Source: Verrucomicrobiota bacterium
GTDB taxonomy: Bacteria; Verrucomicrobiota; Verrucomicrobiia; Limisphaerales; UBA8199
DNA: 40,870 bases
Assembly (NCBI GenBank): GCA_003176045.1
Contig: PSRM01000281.1
Coordinates: forward strand, 1 to 40,870
Reading direction: 5' to 3'
Positions 15,682-24,127 of the stretch are shown piece after piece. Within the stretch, counting starts at the first letter, position 1. Each line of letters begins with the position of its first letter. The position numbers and the translations under genes are program-made. A model generated the notes under the pieces. The model did not search any database and was not told the origin of the DNA. It saw nothing but the letters and a program-made list of their open reading frames with translations.

Positions 15682-17031
15682 ATGAAAGCCCGCGTACGTT
15701 TTGCACCCAGTCCAACCGGTTTCCTGCACATCGGGGGTGCACGCACAGCCCTGTTTAATTGGCTTTATGCGCGCCACACCGGAGGCATGTTTATTCTCCG
15801 CATAGAAGACACGGACGCCGCCCGCAATACGCAGGAAGCCGTGAACGTAATTCTCAGCGGCCTTCGCTGGATGGGCCTTGACTGGGACGAGGGGCCCGTG
15901 AGCGGGGATGCCACGGGCGCAAGTAAAGGCGACGCCGGGCCTTACTTTCAGAGTCAGCGCAAAGAGAATTATCAGCGGCGAGTGGAAGCTCTGCTGGCCC
16001 GCGGGCTGGCTTACGAGCAGGAGGGTGCGATCAAATTCAAGATGCCGCGCGAGCCCATCATCATTCCCGACGTAATCGTGGGAGAAGTGCGACGCGAACT
16101 GACGGATCGCGAGCAGCAAGACCCGGATTTTGTAATTGTCCGTTCCGACGGCCAACCGGTCTTCCATTTGGTCAATGTGGTGGATGATTTGGAAATGCGA
16201 ATCACCCATGTGGTTCGAGGCGAAGATCACTTGAGCAACACCTCGAAACACATCGCCCTCTTTCGCGCATTCGGCGTCGAGCCTCCTAAGTACGCGCACA
16301 TCCCGTTAATTCTGAACATTGACGGCACTAAAATGAGCAAGCGCGACCAGGGTGCCTCACTCACGACTTATATGGAGGAGGGGTACTGCCCAGAGGCACT
16401 GGTTAACTATCTGGCGCTGCTCGGCTGGTCGCCAAAAGGCAACCGGGAGAAATTGCCTGTGGCAGAGATTATCGAACTGTTCGATTTGCCGCAGATTCTG
16501 CGGCACAATGCCCGGTTTGATTTGGCCAAGCTCCAATGGTTGAACGGCGAGTACATTCGCGAAATGAGTGATGACCGATTTTATGAGCAATCGGTTCGGG
16601 CGTTTGCCCGAGCGGGGTTGGACACAAGCAAGTACAGTGTCGAGTACGTGAAGGCGGCACTGGACACGTGCAAAGGGAAGATAAAGCTCTTTAGCGAACT
16701 GCCGGCCTATGCGGGATTTTATTTCACTGATGACATCAAATATGACCCTGAGGCTGCAGCGCGGGACTTCACATCGGAAAACAAGCCGCGCCTGGCCCGG
16801 CTACGCGAAGCCCTGGAGAAGCTCGAAGCCTTCGATCCGGACCCGATCGGAAGCACGTTCAAAACCGTCGCACAGGAACTGGGAGTAAAAACCGGCGTGC
16901 TCGTGCATCCGGTACGGCTTGCCTGCTGCGGCAATCCCGCAGGGCCGAGCCTGTATCATTTGATTGCGGTGTTGGGGAAGAAGCGTGCGTTGGAGCGGAT
17001 AGAGAAGGCCTTGGCGCAAATCGCGCGTTGA
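15682..17031 (+). CDS. gltX: Glutamyl-tRNA synthetase
   Basis: Charges tRNA(Glu) with glutamate. Class I synthetase, 449 residues, at the short end of the family. RFAPSPTGFLHIGGARTALFNWLYAR carries the HIGH motif at H16-I-G-G19; RIEDTD follows. The KMSKR motif is at residues 217-221 (DGTKMSKRDQG). The C-terminal anticodon-binding part runs from about 290 to the end, including LGVKTGVLVHPVRLA. With gluQ also present, this one is the essential synthetase. A palindromic element lies immediately upstream. Confidence 0.96.
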   Translation: MKARVRFAPSPTGFLHIGGARTALFNWLYARHTGGMFILRIEDTDAARNTQEAVNVILSGLRWMGLDWDEGPVSGDATGASKGDAGPYFQSQRKENYQRRVEALLARGLAYEQEGAIKFKMPREPIIIPDVIVGEVRRELTDREQQDPDFVIVRSDGQPVFHLVNVVDDLEMRITHVVRGEDHLSNTSKHIALFRAFGVEPPKYAHIPLILNIDGTKMSKRDQGASLTTYMEEGYCPEALVNYLALLGWSPKGNREKLPVAEIIELFDLPQILRHNARFDLAKLQWLNGEYIREMSDDRFYEQSVRAFARAGLDTSKYSVEYVKAALDTCKGKIKLFSELPAYAGFYFTDDIKYDPEAAARDFTSENKPRLARLREALEKLEAFDPDPIGSTFKTVAQELGVKTGVLVHPVRLACCGNPAGPSLYHLIAVLGKKRALERIEKALAQIAR

Positions 17032-17052
17032 ATTCTCCGTCCGGATATTCTC

Positions 17053-17130
17053 CGAGCGCCGGGTGAGGGCACCCGGCCTACAGGAACAACGGCTCCGAGT
17101 TGTAGGCCGGATGCCCCCCGCGCGGCGCTC
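17053..17130. repeat. R2 palindromic repeat between gltX and purE
   Basis: Hairpin CCGGGTG-AGGG-CACCCGG at 17059-17076, then GGCCTACA at 17075-17082 pairing with TGTAGGCC at 17101-17108. Same architecture as 6197-6232. It lies between the convergent gltX and purE genes, where it could act as a shared transcript end. Confidence 0.7.
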
Positions 17131-17160
17131 GACTGGAAGGTTGCCTCCTCACGTCGTCCC

Positions 17161-17664
17161 CTACAAGGCCAGATTCCGATTCTTCGCCCTGGATTCCTGG
17201 GCGAGGCGGGTTTTGAATTCGAGGAAGCGCTTCTGCAAACCAGGATTACCAACGGCCAGAATCTGGACTGCGTACAAGCCGGCGTTGCGGGCACCGCCGA
17301 TGGCCATGGTAGCCACGGGTACGCCCGGGGGCATTTGCACGATGGAAAGCAAGGAGTCCATGCCCCTCATCTCTTTGCCCGCAATGGGCACGCCGATGAC
17401 CGGCAATGGCGTTTGGGCGGCTGTGACGCCGGGCAGGTGAGCGGCCCCGCCTGCGCCCGCGATAATCACGCGCAACCCACGTGTATGCGCCTGTGTAGCA
17501 TATCGCGTAAGGTCCTGCGGAGCCCGATGAGCGGAGATCACGCGCACTTCGCTGGTTATCCCAAATTCCGCGCAGGCGTCAGCCGCGGCCTTCATGGTAG
17601 GCCAGTCAGAGTCGCTCCCCATGATGATCCCCACGCTGGGGCTGTTTCGAGATTTTTGCTTCAT
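17161..17664 (-). CDS. purE: N5-carboxyaminoimidazole ribonucleotide mutase
   Basis: Converts N5-CAIR to CAIR in purine synthesis. 167 residues, as expected. The substrate-binding loop is GSDSDWPTM at 16-24, the SAHRAP motif is at 44-49, and the [14 protein letters not shown], then PVIGVPI, loops are present. Residue order fits class I PurE. purK, usually its neighbour, is not in the window. The four bases to the next minus-strand gene place it in a two-gene operon behind or with the propeller protein; it ends opposite gltX. Confidence 0.96.
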   Translation of the reverse strand: MKQKSRNSPSVGIIMGSDSDWPTMKAAADACAEFGITSEVRVISAHRAPQDLTRYATQAHTRGLRVIIAGAGGAAHLPGVTAAQTPLPVIGVPIAGKEMRGMDSLLSIVQMPPGVPVATMAIGGARNAGLYAVQILAVGNPGLQKRFLEFKTRLAQESRAKNRNLAL

Positions 17665-17667
17665 GTT

Positions 17668-18669
17668 TTACTTCGCCTCTGCAGCTTTCGGTCGTGCCTG
17701 AAAAATCCGAACCTCACATCCCTGTTTGGGCGATTTCGGCACGGCGACGCATAAAAGATCCAATTCAGAAATAAACAGAGAGGTTCGAGCGCCTGGAGCC
17801 GTTCGGACCTTGGCCACTCGCGGCCAGTGATCGCCGTCGCGCTGTTCGAGCACGTCCAAACTCCCTTCACCGCAAGAGACATAAATGCGTTTCCGTTTTC
17901 CGTCCAGAAAAAGGTCATCGGTATCTCCCGAGATTTCCGTTTCACTCAGAACCTTTCCGCTCTTTGTGTCCAGGACTTCCAGGCGAGGCGGTTTTCGGCA
18001 ACCCACGAACAATCGGCTGGCGCCCTCGTCCAACGCCATCGGGTAATTCCCGCTTACGCCCGGGAGCGGCCAGGTTTGTGCAACCGTGCGGGCCAGCCGG
18101 TCCACGACCGCCACGCCGCCTCCCTGAGGCAGGTTTACAAATATTCGGTTACCGTGCTCTTCCAACTGAAAAGATTCGGGATGGCTCCCCATCGGAATAC
18201 TTACGGTGTGAACGCCCGAGATGGCGTTTACCATTGCCAAGGCTCCGTCGCCATAACCGACGAACACTCGTCCGGAGTAGGAGTCATATCGCAGGTTGTC
18301 GGCGTTCGGCAGCGGTCCGATCGTCTTCACGGCCCGATGTGATGTGCAATCATAAATCCGCACCTGTCCATCGCCGCCGCTGGCAACGAAGAGCATGTCG
18401 GGTTTTGGCAGGTAAAGCAGGCCCTGCGGCGCCTGGATATCAATGAAGCTGGCGACATGCTTCTGAGCGGCCAGGTCCAGAACTTCAACCGAGTTATTCC
18501 CCAGCGCAGCCACAAACAGGCGCCGACCGGCTGCATCCGCCACCAAGTGATCCAGGCGACCACTTATGTCCGAAAGCGAAATGCTGCCGTAGCTGTGCAG
18601 CAGTTGTTCGGTCTGGGCGGGGACGGACAGAGCAGCCAGGTTCCACAGGAATACCAGGAACAGTTTCAT
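17668..18669 (-). CDS. YncE-like beta-propeller exported protein
   Basis: 333 residues with a signal peptide (MKLFLVFLWNLAALSVPAQT). Seven-bladed propeller repeats of the YncE/cytochrome d1-like type are visible: GRRLFVAALGNNSVEVLDLAA, MLFVASGGDGQVRIYDC, GRVFVGYGDGALAMVN and SRLFVGCRKPPRLEVLDTKSG. The family is usually periplasmic; ligand unknown. The stop is only 3 bases before the purE start, so the two genes are probably co-transcribed although their functions look unrelated. Confidence 0.8.
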   Translation of the reverse strand: MKLFLVFLWNLAALSVPAQTEQLLHSYGSISLSDISGRLDHLVADAAGRRLFVAALGNNSVEVLDLAAQKHVASFIDIQAPQGLLYLPKPDMLFVASGGDGQVRIYDCTSHRAVKTIGPLPNADNLRYDSYSGRVFVGYGDGALAMVNAISGVHTVSIPMGSHPESFQLEEHGNRIFVNLPQGGGVAVVDRLARTVAQTWPLPGVSGNYPMALDEGASRLFVGCRKPPRLEVLDTKSGKVLSETEISGDTDDLFLDGKRKRIYVSCGEGSLDVLEQRDGDHWPRVAKVRTAPGARTSLFISELDLLCVAVPKSPKQGCEVRIFQARPKAAEAK

Positions 18670-19054
18670 GAGTTGGCCTTTTTCTGCAGGTGACTCGCAA
18701 GCGAGACAGCGACTTTCCTCTTCACGCGCTTATTTTACAAACGAGTTGTTTGCTTTCAAGCGCCGATTCCAAACGAAAGCGGGGGAATACCCCGCACTAT
18801 CCCGCTCAGCGGGACTTCGCCGTGTTCTTTTGCGCATCCTGCGTCGCGAAGCGTTTGGAGTGCGGCGCATTCCGCCGCTTTGGATAACCGATTGCTCTAA
18901 GAGATCGTACTGGCTCTGGCCCTCTGTCTTCTGCTCTTCGTCCCCTGCTTTCTGTCCACTGTCCACTGTTCTCTGTTCTCTGTTCTCTGCCTGCTACTGT
19001 GCTGTCTCTTGCCTTCTTATTTGAGCCTCCTCACGTCGGCTGCTACAAAGGGAT
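18670..19054. repeat. Repeat-filled divergent spacer, 385 bases
   Basis: Between the divergent propeller and MFS genes. Visible: hairpin GCGGGG-gaata-CCCCGC (18779-18795), hairpin TCCCGC-tca-GCGGGA (18800-18814), a single REP-like unit (18854-18883, flank tttggagtgcgg, stem GCGGC/GCCGC, flank ctttgg), and a word block of tgtccac and tgttctc repeats (about 18954-18990). No convincing gene or promoter was recognised. Confidence 0.6.
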
Positions 19055-20320
19055 GTGGCCAAGTGGCGTCGAATTGCGGAATTCCTTGCGTTGCGGCGGA
19101 ACACAAGTCTGCTGCTCATCGCGCTGGTGCTGGCAGGCACGGGAGAAAGGCTTTGGCTTGGCTTCACGCCCAAATACCTGTTGGAACTTGGGGCTGCGCC
19201 GTTTGTCGTGGGGCTGTTTGATGCACTGCAAACTTTCCTGGGAGCTGTTTATGCATGGCCGGGCGGGTGGCTGACAGATAGGTGGGGCCAGCGTCGCTCG
19301 CTTATGCTTTTTAGCATTTTATCCCTGGCGGGCTACCTGCTCTTGCTGGTTTGGCATCATTGGCTGGCGGTCATTTTTGGAGCATTTCTCTTTCTGGCAT
19401 GGACCGCCCTGTCGCTGCCAACAACGTTCGCAGTCGTAGCGACAAGTATCGAGGCAGCGCGCCATACGATGGGCATAGGAGTGCAATCCATGGTCCGGCG
19501 TGTTCCGATGCTGATCGGGCCATTGGCTGGTGGTTGGTTGATCTCGCGCTTTGGATGGATTCAGGGCGTGCAATATTCATTGCTCGCCTGTATCGGGCTA
19601 AATCTGGTTACGATGGGTTTTCAGTGGTTCATACTGGAAGGGGAAGTTCGTCCTCGTTCTCGAACAAAGAATCAACGAATCGAGGACGAGGACGAGGACA
19701 AAAACACCAGTAACCAGGGCGCTTCCGCAGGTTTTGGCGAGACAGTTAAGTCCTTCACGCCCACTCTTCGCGAGTTGCTCGTGAGCGATATCCTGATCCG
19801 TTTTTGCGAAAGGTTGCCGTTCGCATGGGTGCTCGTCTGGGCCACGGATTTTGTGGGAGTTAGCGCCAAGACTTTCGGTGTCTTGGTTTCATTCGAAATG
19901 ATCGCCGCAATGCTCTGCTACATCCCGGTGGCGCATCTCGCCGACCGATACGGTCGGCGGCCTTTTGTATTGATCACGTTTGGCTTTTTTACTTTGTTCC
20001 CAATTACCCTGCTTTGGGCCACGACCTTCGGGTGGCTGGCCTTTGCGTTCGTGGTGCGGGGACTCAAGGAATTCGGTGAGCCGGCAAGGAAAGCCTTGAT
20101 TGTTGGCGAAGGCACGCCCGAGTTGCGCGCGCGCACTTATGGCGCTTACTATTTGATCCGGGATTGCGTTGTGACCAGCGGTTCATTTCTGGGCGCATGG
20201 CTATGGAAGCTGGGGCCCCGAGCGAATTTCCTGGGAGCGGCTGTGTGTGGGGCGTTGGGGACGATTTGGTATTGGTGGTTTGTCTTCCGTCGCAAAGGAT
20301 CAGTCAGGGGCGCCTTCTGA
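19055..20320 (+). CDS. MFS transporter
   Basis: A 421-residue major facilitator with about 12 membrane segments. The loop 2-3 signature GGWLTDRWGQRRSLM lies near 68-82, and the repeat in the second half reads AHLADRYGRRPFVL. The start is taken as GTG at 19055; an ATG two bases earlier is out of frame, and no good Shine-Dalgarno sequence decides it. The central cytoplasmic loop (about residues 198-225) is unusual: RPRSRTKNQRIEDEDEDKN is encoded by cgtcctcg and cgaggacgaggac words in inverted arrangement. Substrate unknown; rhamnose genes follow. Confidence 0.88.
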   Translation: MAKWRRIAEFLALRRNTSLLLIALVLAGTGERLWLGFTPKYLLELGAAPFVVGLFDALQTFLGAVYAWPGGWLTDRWGQRRSLMLFSILSLAGYLLLLVWHHWLAVIFGAFLFLAWTALSLPTTFAVVATSIEAARHTMGIGVQSMVRRVPMLIGPLAGGWLISRFGWIQGVQYSLLACIGLNLVTMGFQWFILEGEVRPRSRTKNQRIEDEDEDKNTSNQGASAGFGETVKSFTPTLRELLVSDILIRFCERLPFAWVLVWATDFVGVSAKTFGVLVSFEMIAAMLCYIPVAHLADRYGRRPFVLITFGFFTLFPITLLWATTFGWLAFAFVVRGLKEFGEPARKALIVGEGTPELRARTYGAYYLIRDCVVTSGSFLGAWLWKLGPRANFLGAAVCGALGTIWYWWFVFRRKGSVRGAF

Positions 20321-20327
20321 GGGAACT

Positions 20328-20358
20328 TGATCTTAATCTTTCTCTTAATCTTAATCCC
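20328..20358. repeat. Word-repeat block (cttaatctt)
   Basis: cttgatcttaatctttctc and the following cttaatcttaatcc form a short imperfect tandem. It is the reverse complement of the block before rplD (1334-1370), 19 kb away. Confidence 0.6.
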
Positions 20359-20404
20359 CAGCGCGCCAAGCGCGTACACATGCATACGACCGGTCGGACC
20401 TGCG

Positions 20405-20488
20405 TTTGGAGTGGCGACATGTCGCCGCTTTTAAACACCGCGACATGTCGCGGTGTTCCAAAGCGCGGACATGTCCGCGCACTCCAAA
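20405..20488. repeat. Triple ACATGT palindrome bounded by inverted flanks
   Basis: Outer flanks tttggagt (20405-20412) and actccaaa (20481-20488) are inverted. Inside are three perfect palindromes, each centred on ACATGT: 14 bp at 20413-20426 (GGCGACATGTCGCC), 24 bp at 20434-20457 (core CCGCGACATGTCGCGG) and 18 bp at 20463-20480 (GCGCGGACATGTCCGCGC). It lies upstream of rhaA. Confidence 0.85.
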
Positions 20489-20555
20489 TGAAGGTCGGCT
20501 CAGCCTGACCATCGCCACTCTTTTTGTTTGGCTATGCTCAGCAAACCTGCGATAA

Positions 20556-21833
20556 ATGATCGCCATGGCCAAACCAAAGGACCTCGAGCGGGCTTATGCC
20601 ATCGCCCGGGATCGCTATTCCGGGTTGGGTGTGGACACCGAGCGGGCTCTTGAGCAGCTCGCGGATATCCCGATTTCGATTCATTGCTGGCAGGGAGACG
20701 ATGTAAGCGGGTTCGAGAGCGCGGATCAGGAACTTGGAGGTGGTTTGGCGGTTACGGGAAATTACCCCGGCAAAGCCCGCACGCCGCAGGAACTTCGGTC
20801 GGATTTCGAGAAGGCGCTTTCGCTGATCCCGGGCAAGCACCGTTTCAATCTGCACGCCTGCTACGCAGAGATGACCGGCAGAAAAGTCGAGCGCGACGCG
20901 CTGACCATCGAGCAATTCAAAAACTGGGTTGCATGGGCCAAGTCCCTCGGCATCGGCTTGGATTTTAACCAGACCTATTTCGCTCATCCAAAGGCCGCTG
21001 ATGGAATGACCTTGGCCCATCCTGACAAGGGCATCCGCAAGTTTTGGATCGAGCACGGCATTCGTTGCCGCGAGATCGGCGCGCAAATCGGCAAAGCGCT
21101 CGGCAAATCGTGCCTAACCAACATTTGGATTCCCGACGGAATGAAAGACACGCCCGCGGACCGGAAAGGGCCGCGCCAGCGATTACTGCAATCGCTCGAC
21201 GCCATCTTCAGCAAGAAGATTGATCGAAAATACAATGTGGACTCCGTGGAACCCAAGCTGTTTGGGATTGGGTCGGAGAGTTACGTAGTCGGTTCGCACG
21301 AGTTTTACCTCAGCTATGCCGTGAGGCGAAAGGTTCTTTTAACATTGGATGCCGGTCATTACCACCCTACCGAGGGCATCGCAGACAAGATATCCTCTGT
21401 GCTGCTGTATCTACCTGAAATTGCCCTGCACGTTAGTCGTGGTGTGCGATGGGACAGCGATCACGTCGTGACGCTCACAGACGAGCTGCAAGGCATTGCG
21501 CAGGAGATTGTTTGGGGTGGCTACGTTGGCCGCGTGCGGATCGGGCTGGATTATTTCGATGCCAGCATCAATCGGGTAGCCGCGTGGGTCATTGGCACGC
21601 GCAACATGGCGAAGGCGCTGCTGCTGGCGTTGCTGGCGCCGATCAAAAAGCTGAAAGAGTTGGAAGCCGAGGGCGATTTCACCTCACGCCTGGCGTTGAT
21701 GGAGGATGCGAAAGTATTGCCCTTCGGCGCCGTCTGGGATTATTACTGTGAGCGCATGAATGTGCCTGTGGGCAATGGATGGATGAACGAGGTAAAGAAG
21801 TATGAGCGGGAGGTGTTGGCGAAGAGACAGTAA
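20556..21833 (+). CDS. rhaA: L-rhamnose isomerase
   Basis: Interconverts L-rhamnose and L-rhamnulose, the first step of rhamnose catabolism. The 425 residues fit. Family segments: [17 protein letters not shown] (residues 37-53), [65 protein letters not shown], and the metal-site stretch [19 protein letters not shown] near 268-286 with the later WDSDHVV. The ATG at 20556 is used; an ATG at 20565 is equally possible. Followed by rhaT on the same strand. rhaB, rhaD and a RhaR/S regulator are not in the window. Confidence 0.96.
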   Translation: MIAMAKPKDLERAYAIARDRYSGLGVDTERALEQLADIPISIHCWQGDDVSGFESADQELGGGLAVTGNYPGKARTPQELRSDFEKALSLIPGKHRFNLHACYAEMTGRKVERDALTIEQFKNWVAWAKSLGIGLDFNQTYFAHPKAADGMTLAHPDKGIRKFWIEHGIRCREIGAQIGKALGKSCLTNIWIPDGMKDTPADRKGPRQRLLQSLDAIFSKKIDRKYNVDSVEPKLFGIGSESYVVGSHEFYLSYAVRRKVLLTLDAGHYHPTEGIADKISSVLLYLPEIALHVSRGVRWDSDHVVTLTDELQGIAQEIVWGGYVGRVRIGLDYFDASINRVAAWVIGTRNMAKALLLALLAPIKKLKELEAEGDFTSRLALMEDAKVLPFGAVWDYYCERMNVPVGNGWMNEVKKYEREVLAKRQ

Positions 21834-21837
21834 TTGC

Positions 21838-21918
21838 TTAACCACGGATGAACACGGATGAACACGGACAAAACACCAAATTCCAAACACCAAACACCAG
21901 AGAAACACCAAGCTTCAA
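21838..21918. repeat. Word-repeat block between rhaA and rhaT
   Basis: Two copies of cggatgaaca (about 21845-21866), then caaattccaaacaccaaac and agaaacaccaagcttcaaa style words up to 21918. Same vocabulary as 12597-12688. Confidence 0.6.
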
Positions 21919-21976
21919 ATCCCAATCTGCTCTGCGCGGTCATTACGCGCATACAAAGAAGTGAAACTTGTCCCTT

Positions 21977-23158
21977 ATGATGACTGCAAATCCATTTCGA
22001 GGCGTAGTTTTCCACTGGTTGGGCGGGTTGGCCTCCGGGAGCTTTTACGTGCCGTACAAAGGGGTCAAAAAATGGTCTTGGGAAGTGTATTGGCTGGTGG
22101 GCGGCTTTTTCAGTTGGATTATTGCTCCCTGGATACTGGCCTCCATCAACACGAAAGATCTATGGGGCGTCCTCAGTTCGACGCCGCACAGTGCACTATG
22201 GTGGGCCTATTTCTGGGGCGCGATGTGGGGTTTAGGCGGGCTGACGTTCGGCCTAACCATGCGATACCTCGGTATGTCTTTAGGGATGGGCGTCGCCCTT
22301 GGGTACTGCGCTTTTTTCGGGACGCTCATGCCTCCGATTTTTGACGGGGAATTTGTTCCAAAAGTTCTCCAAACAACCTCGGGCCAAGTGATCCTGATTG
22401 GTGTGCTGGTCTGTTTGATGGGCATCGCAGTTGCAGGGATGGCGGGGATGTCCAAAGAACGCGAAATGACCGAGGAGCAGAAGAAAGCCACAATCAAAGA
22501 GTTCAATTTCTTTAAAGGGATCCTGGTTGCCACATTTTCTGGAGTGATGAGCGCCTGTTTCTCGTATGGGTTGCACGCTGCGGCTCCTATCTCCGAGTTA
22601 TCTCTTAAAGCAGGCACTCCTGAACTCTGGACCGGCCTGCCCAAGTTATGCGTGGTGTTGCTTGGCGGTTTTACTTCAAACTTTATCTGGTGCGTCTTGT
22701 TGAATCTGAAAAACAAAACCGGCTATCAGTATTTCAATTCCGAAATGCGATCTCAGGCGCCCTCCAGAGAGGAAGAGACTATCATTGAAACGGCCATAGA
22801 CGCCCCTGGTGAGGAGGTGGTGGCCCAGACCATGACGGCCACAAAGGCTCGGACCAGCATAGCGGTTGAGCGCGCCCCAATGCTCAATAACTATTTCTTT
22901 TCTGCGGTGGCCGGCAGTACGTGGTACATGCAGTTCTTCTTTTACACTATGGGTGAGACTCAAATGGGGAGCTACAAATTCTCGAGTTGGACCCTGCACA
23001 TGGCGAGCATCATTATTTTCAGTTCCCTCTGGGGAATCGGCCTGCGCGAATGGAAGGGCTCAAGCGCGTTTACCAAGAGCCTGCTGGCCCTCGGTTTATT
23101 CATGCTCGTGTTTTCGACTGTAATTGTGGGTTACGGTAACTACTTGGCTACCAAGTAG
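21977..23158 (+). CDS. rhaT: L-rhamnose/H+ symporter
   Basis: Proton-coupled rhamnose uptake of the RhaT type, an inner-membrane protein with about ten segments. Evidence: GVVFHWLGGLASGSFYVPYKGVKKWSWE at the N-terminus (the glycine-rich first segment), MRYLGMSLGMGVALGYCAFFGTL, and GVMSACFSYGL. Two adjacent ATGs at 21977 and 21980 are the likely starts (393 residues). Residues about 255-300 form a longer cytoplasmic loop (EEETIIETAIDAPGEEV). Directly after rhaA; its 3' end overlaps the opposite esterase gene by 19 bases. Confidence 0.92.
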   Translation: MMTANPFRGVVFHWLGGLASGSFYVPYKGVKKWSWEVYWLVGGFFSWIIAPWILASINTKDLWGVLSSTPHSALWWAYFWGAMWGLGGLTFGLTMRYLGMSLGMGVALGYCAFFGTLMPPIFDGEFVPKVLQTTSGQVILIGVLVCLMGIAVAGMAGMSKEREMTEEQKKATIKEFNFFKGILVATFSGVMSACFSYGLHAAAPISELSLKAGTPELWTGLPKLCVVLLGGFTSNFIWCVLLNLKNKTGYQYFNSEMRSQAPSREEETIIETAIDAPGEEVVAQTMTATKARTSIAVERAPMLNNYFFSAVAGSTWYMQFFFYTMGETQMGSYKFSSWTLHMASIIIFSSLWGIGLREWKGSSAFTKSLLALGLFMLVFSTVIVGYGNYLATK

Positions 23159-23793
23159 CCCCTAACAATAAACTCCCGCATCACGTCCAGCTCCATCTCT
23201 CCCGCAATGGTGTGCTCTTTGACGAATTCGTGCCATTCGATGTGCAGGCCGGCGGCTTTGAGCATATTGATTTGTTCGCGCACCTCTGCGAATGGGACCA
23301 TGGGATCGAGCTTTCCGTGCGTGATGAGCAGACGCTGTTGTAAGGCTACAGGGGACAATTGCCGGAGCAGGTTCTCCGGTTCGCAAACATAACCGCTGAT
23401 ACCGACGATACCCGCCAGCCGATGTGGGTATCGGAGGCCCACGTCTATGGACATGAGGCAGCCTTGGGAGAAGCCGCCCAGAATGGTTTGGTCGGTTGGA
23501 AAGCCTTTTGCGCGCTGCTCGTCCAAAATCCCGAAGAGCATTTTGCGGCTCCGCTCAACGCCGGGAACCATGTCGCCCGCAAAGTCGTACCACGAATAGC
23601 CGCCGTAGTATTCGTCCGGCGCGTTGATCAACAGGTAATTGAACCACGGTAAATTCAGCGCCTCCGGCAGCCAGCGATAACCTTCGATGCTATCGCCCAG
23701 ACCGTGGAGCATGATCATTAAGCGCCGGGAATCTTCTTGAGCGGCAGGGATAAACTCGCTGTGGAGCATAGGTTTGCAAACTTCAAAATTCAA
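23140..23793 (-). CDS. Phospholipase/carboxylesterase-type alpha/beta hydrolase
   Basis: A 217-residue serine hydrolase. LMIMLHGLGDS (about 25-35) is the oxyanion-hole strand; the nucleophile is S109 in GGFSQG; the acid is D163 in HGKLDPMVP; the base is H194 in VKEHTI. This is the usual order of the phospholipase/carboxylesterase (YpfH/lysophospholipase-like) family. MLHSEF at residue 9 is an alternative start. Substrate cannot be told. Converges with rhaT, sharing the last 19 bases. Confidence 0.88.
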   Translation of the reverse strand: MNFEVCKPMLHSEFIPAAQEDSRRLMIMLHGLGDSIEGYRWLPEALNLPWFNYLLINAPDEYYGGYSWYDFAGDMVPGVERSRKMLFGILDEQRAKGFPTDQTILGGFSQGCLMSIDVGLRYPHRLAGIVGISGYVCEPENLLRQLSPVALQQRLLITHGKLDPMVPFAEVREQINMLKAAGLHIEWHEFVKEHTIAGEMELDVMREFIVRGYLVAK

Positions 23794-24127
23794 AAATCAA
23801 AATTCAAGGGCCGATTCGCAAAACGAGTCCGGGAAGGTGCGATTAAAACTCTCGGACACCGGACAATCTCAGGAAAAGCGGCAGAGGACTGCCGCACTCC
23901 AAAACCTTCGGTATTTCGAAACGTTCACGAGAAGCGCGCAAGCGTCTTGGACTGCGGCAGTCCTCTGCCGCTTTTGCACTTCGGCGAGCAACCAAGACTC
24001 TTAACTGCACCCGTTTTGGAATTTGAGGCTTGAAGTTTCCTTGAAGTTTGATGATTGATCTTTTGAAGTTTCCTGCCAGAACGTCCTTCGGCATTTAGCC
24101 TTCACGCTTCACGTTTCATGCTTCACA
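23794..24127. repeat. Repeat-filled spacer with opposed REP-like pair
   Basis: 23-bp arms at 23874-23896 and 23953-23975 form a perfect inverted repeat; with flanks the units are 23874-23900 (aaaagcggcag ... gccgcactcc) and 23949-23975 (ggactgcggc ... gccgctttt). The units face away from each other, opposite to the 11.5, 15.5 and 20.4 kb pairs. Word blocks flank them: ttcaaaattc/aaaatcaaaattc near 23779-23806, and gaagtttcc plus cttcacgcttcacg from 24030 to 24126. No gene seen. Confidence 0.7.

Noticed and set aside
9643-17031. gluQ and gltX as an unusual duplicated glutamyl-tRNA synthetase
   Set aside because: Having both is common; gluQ lacks the anticodon-binding domain and serves queuosine modification.
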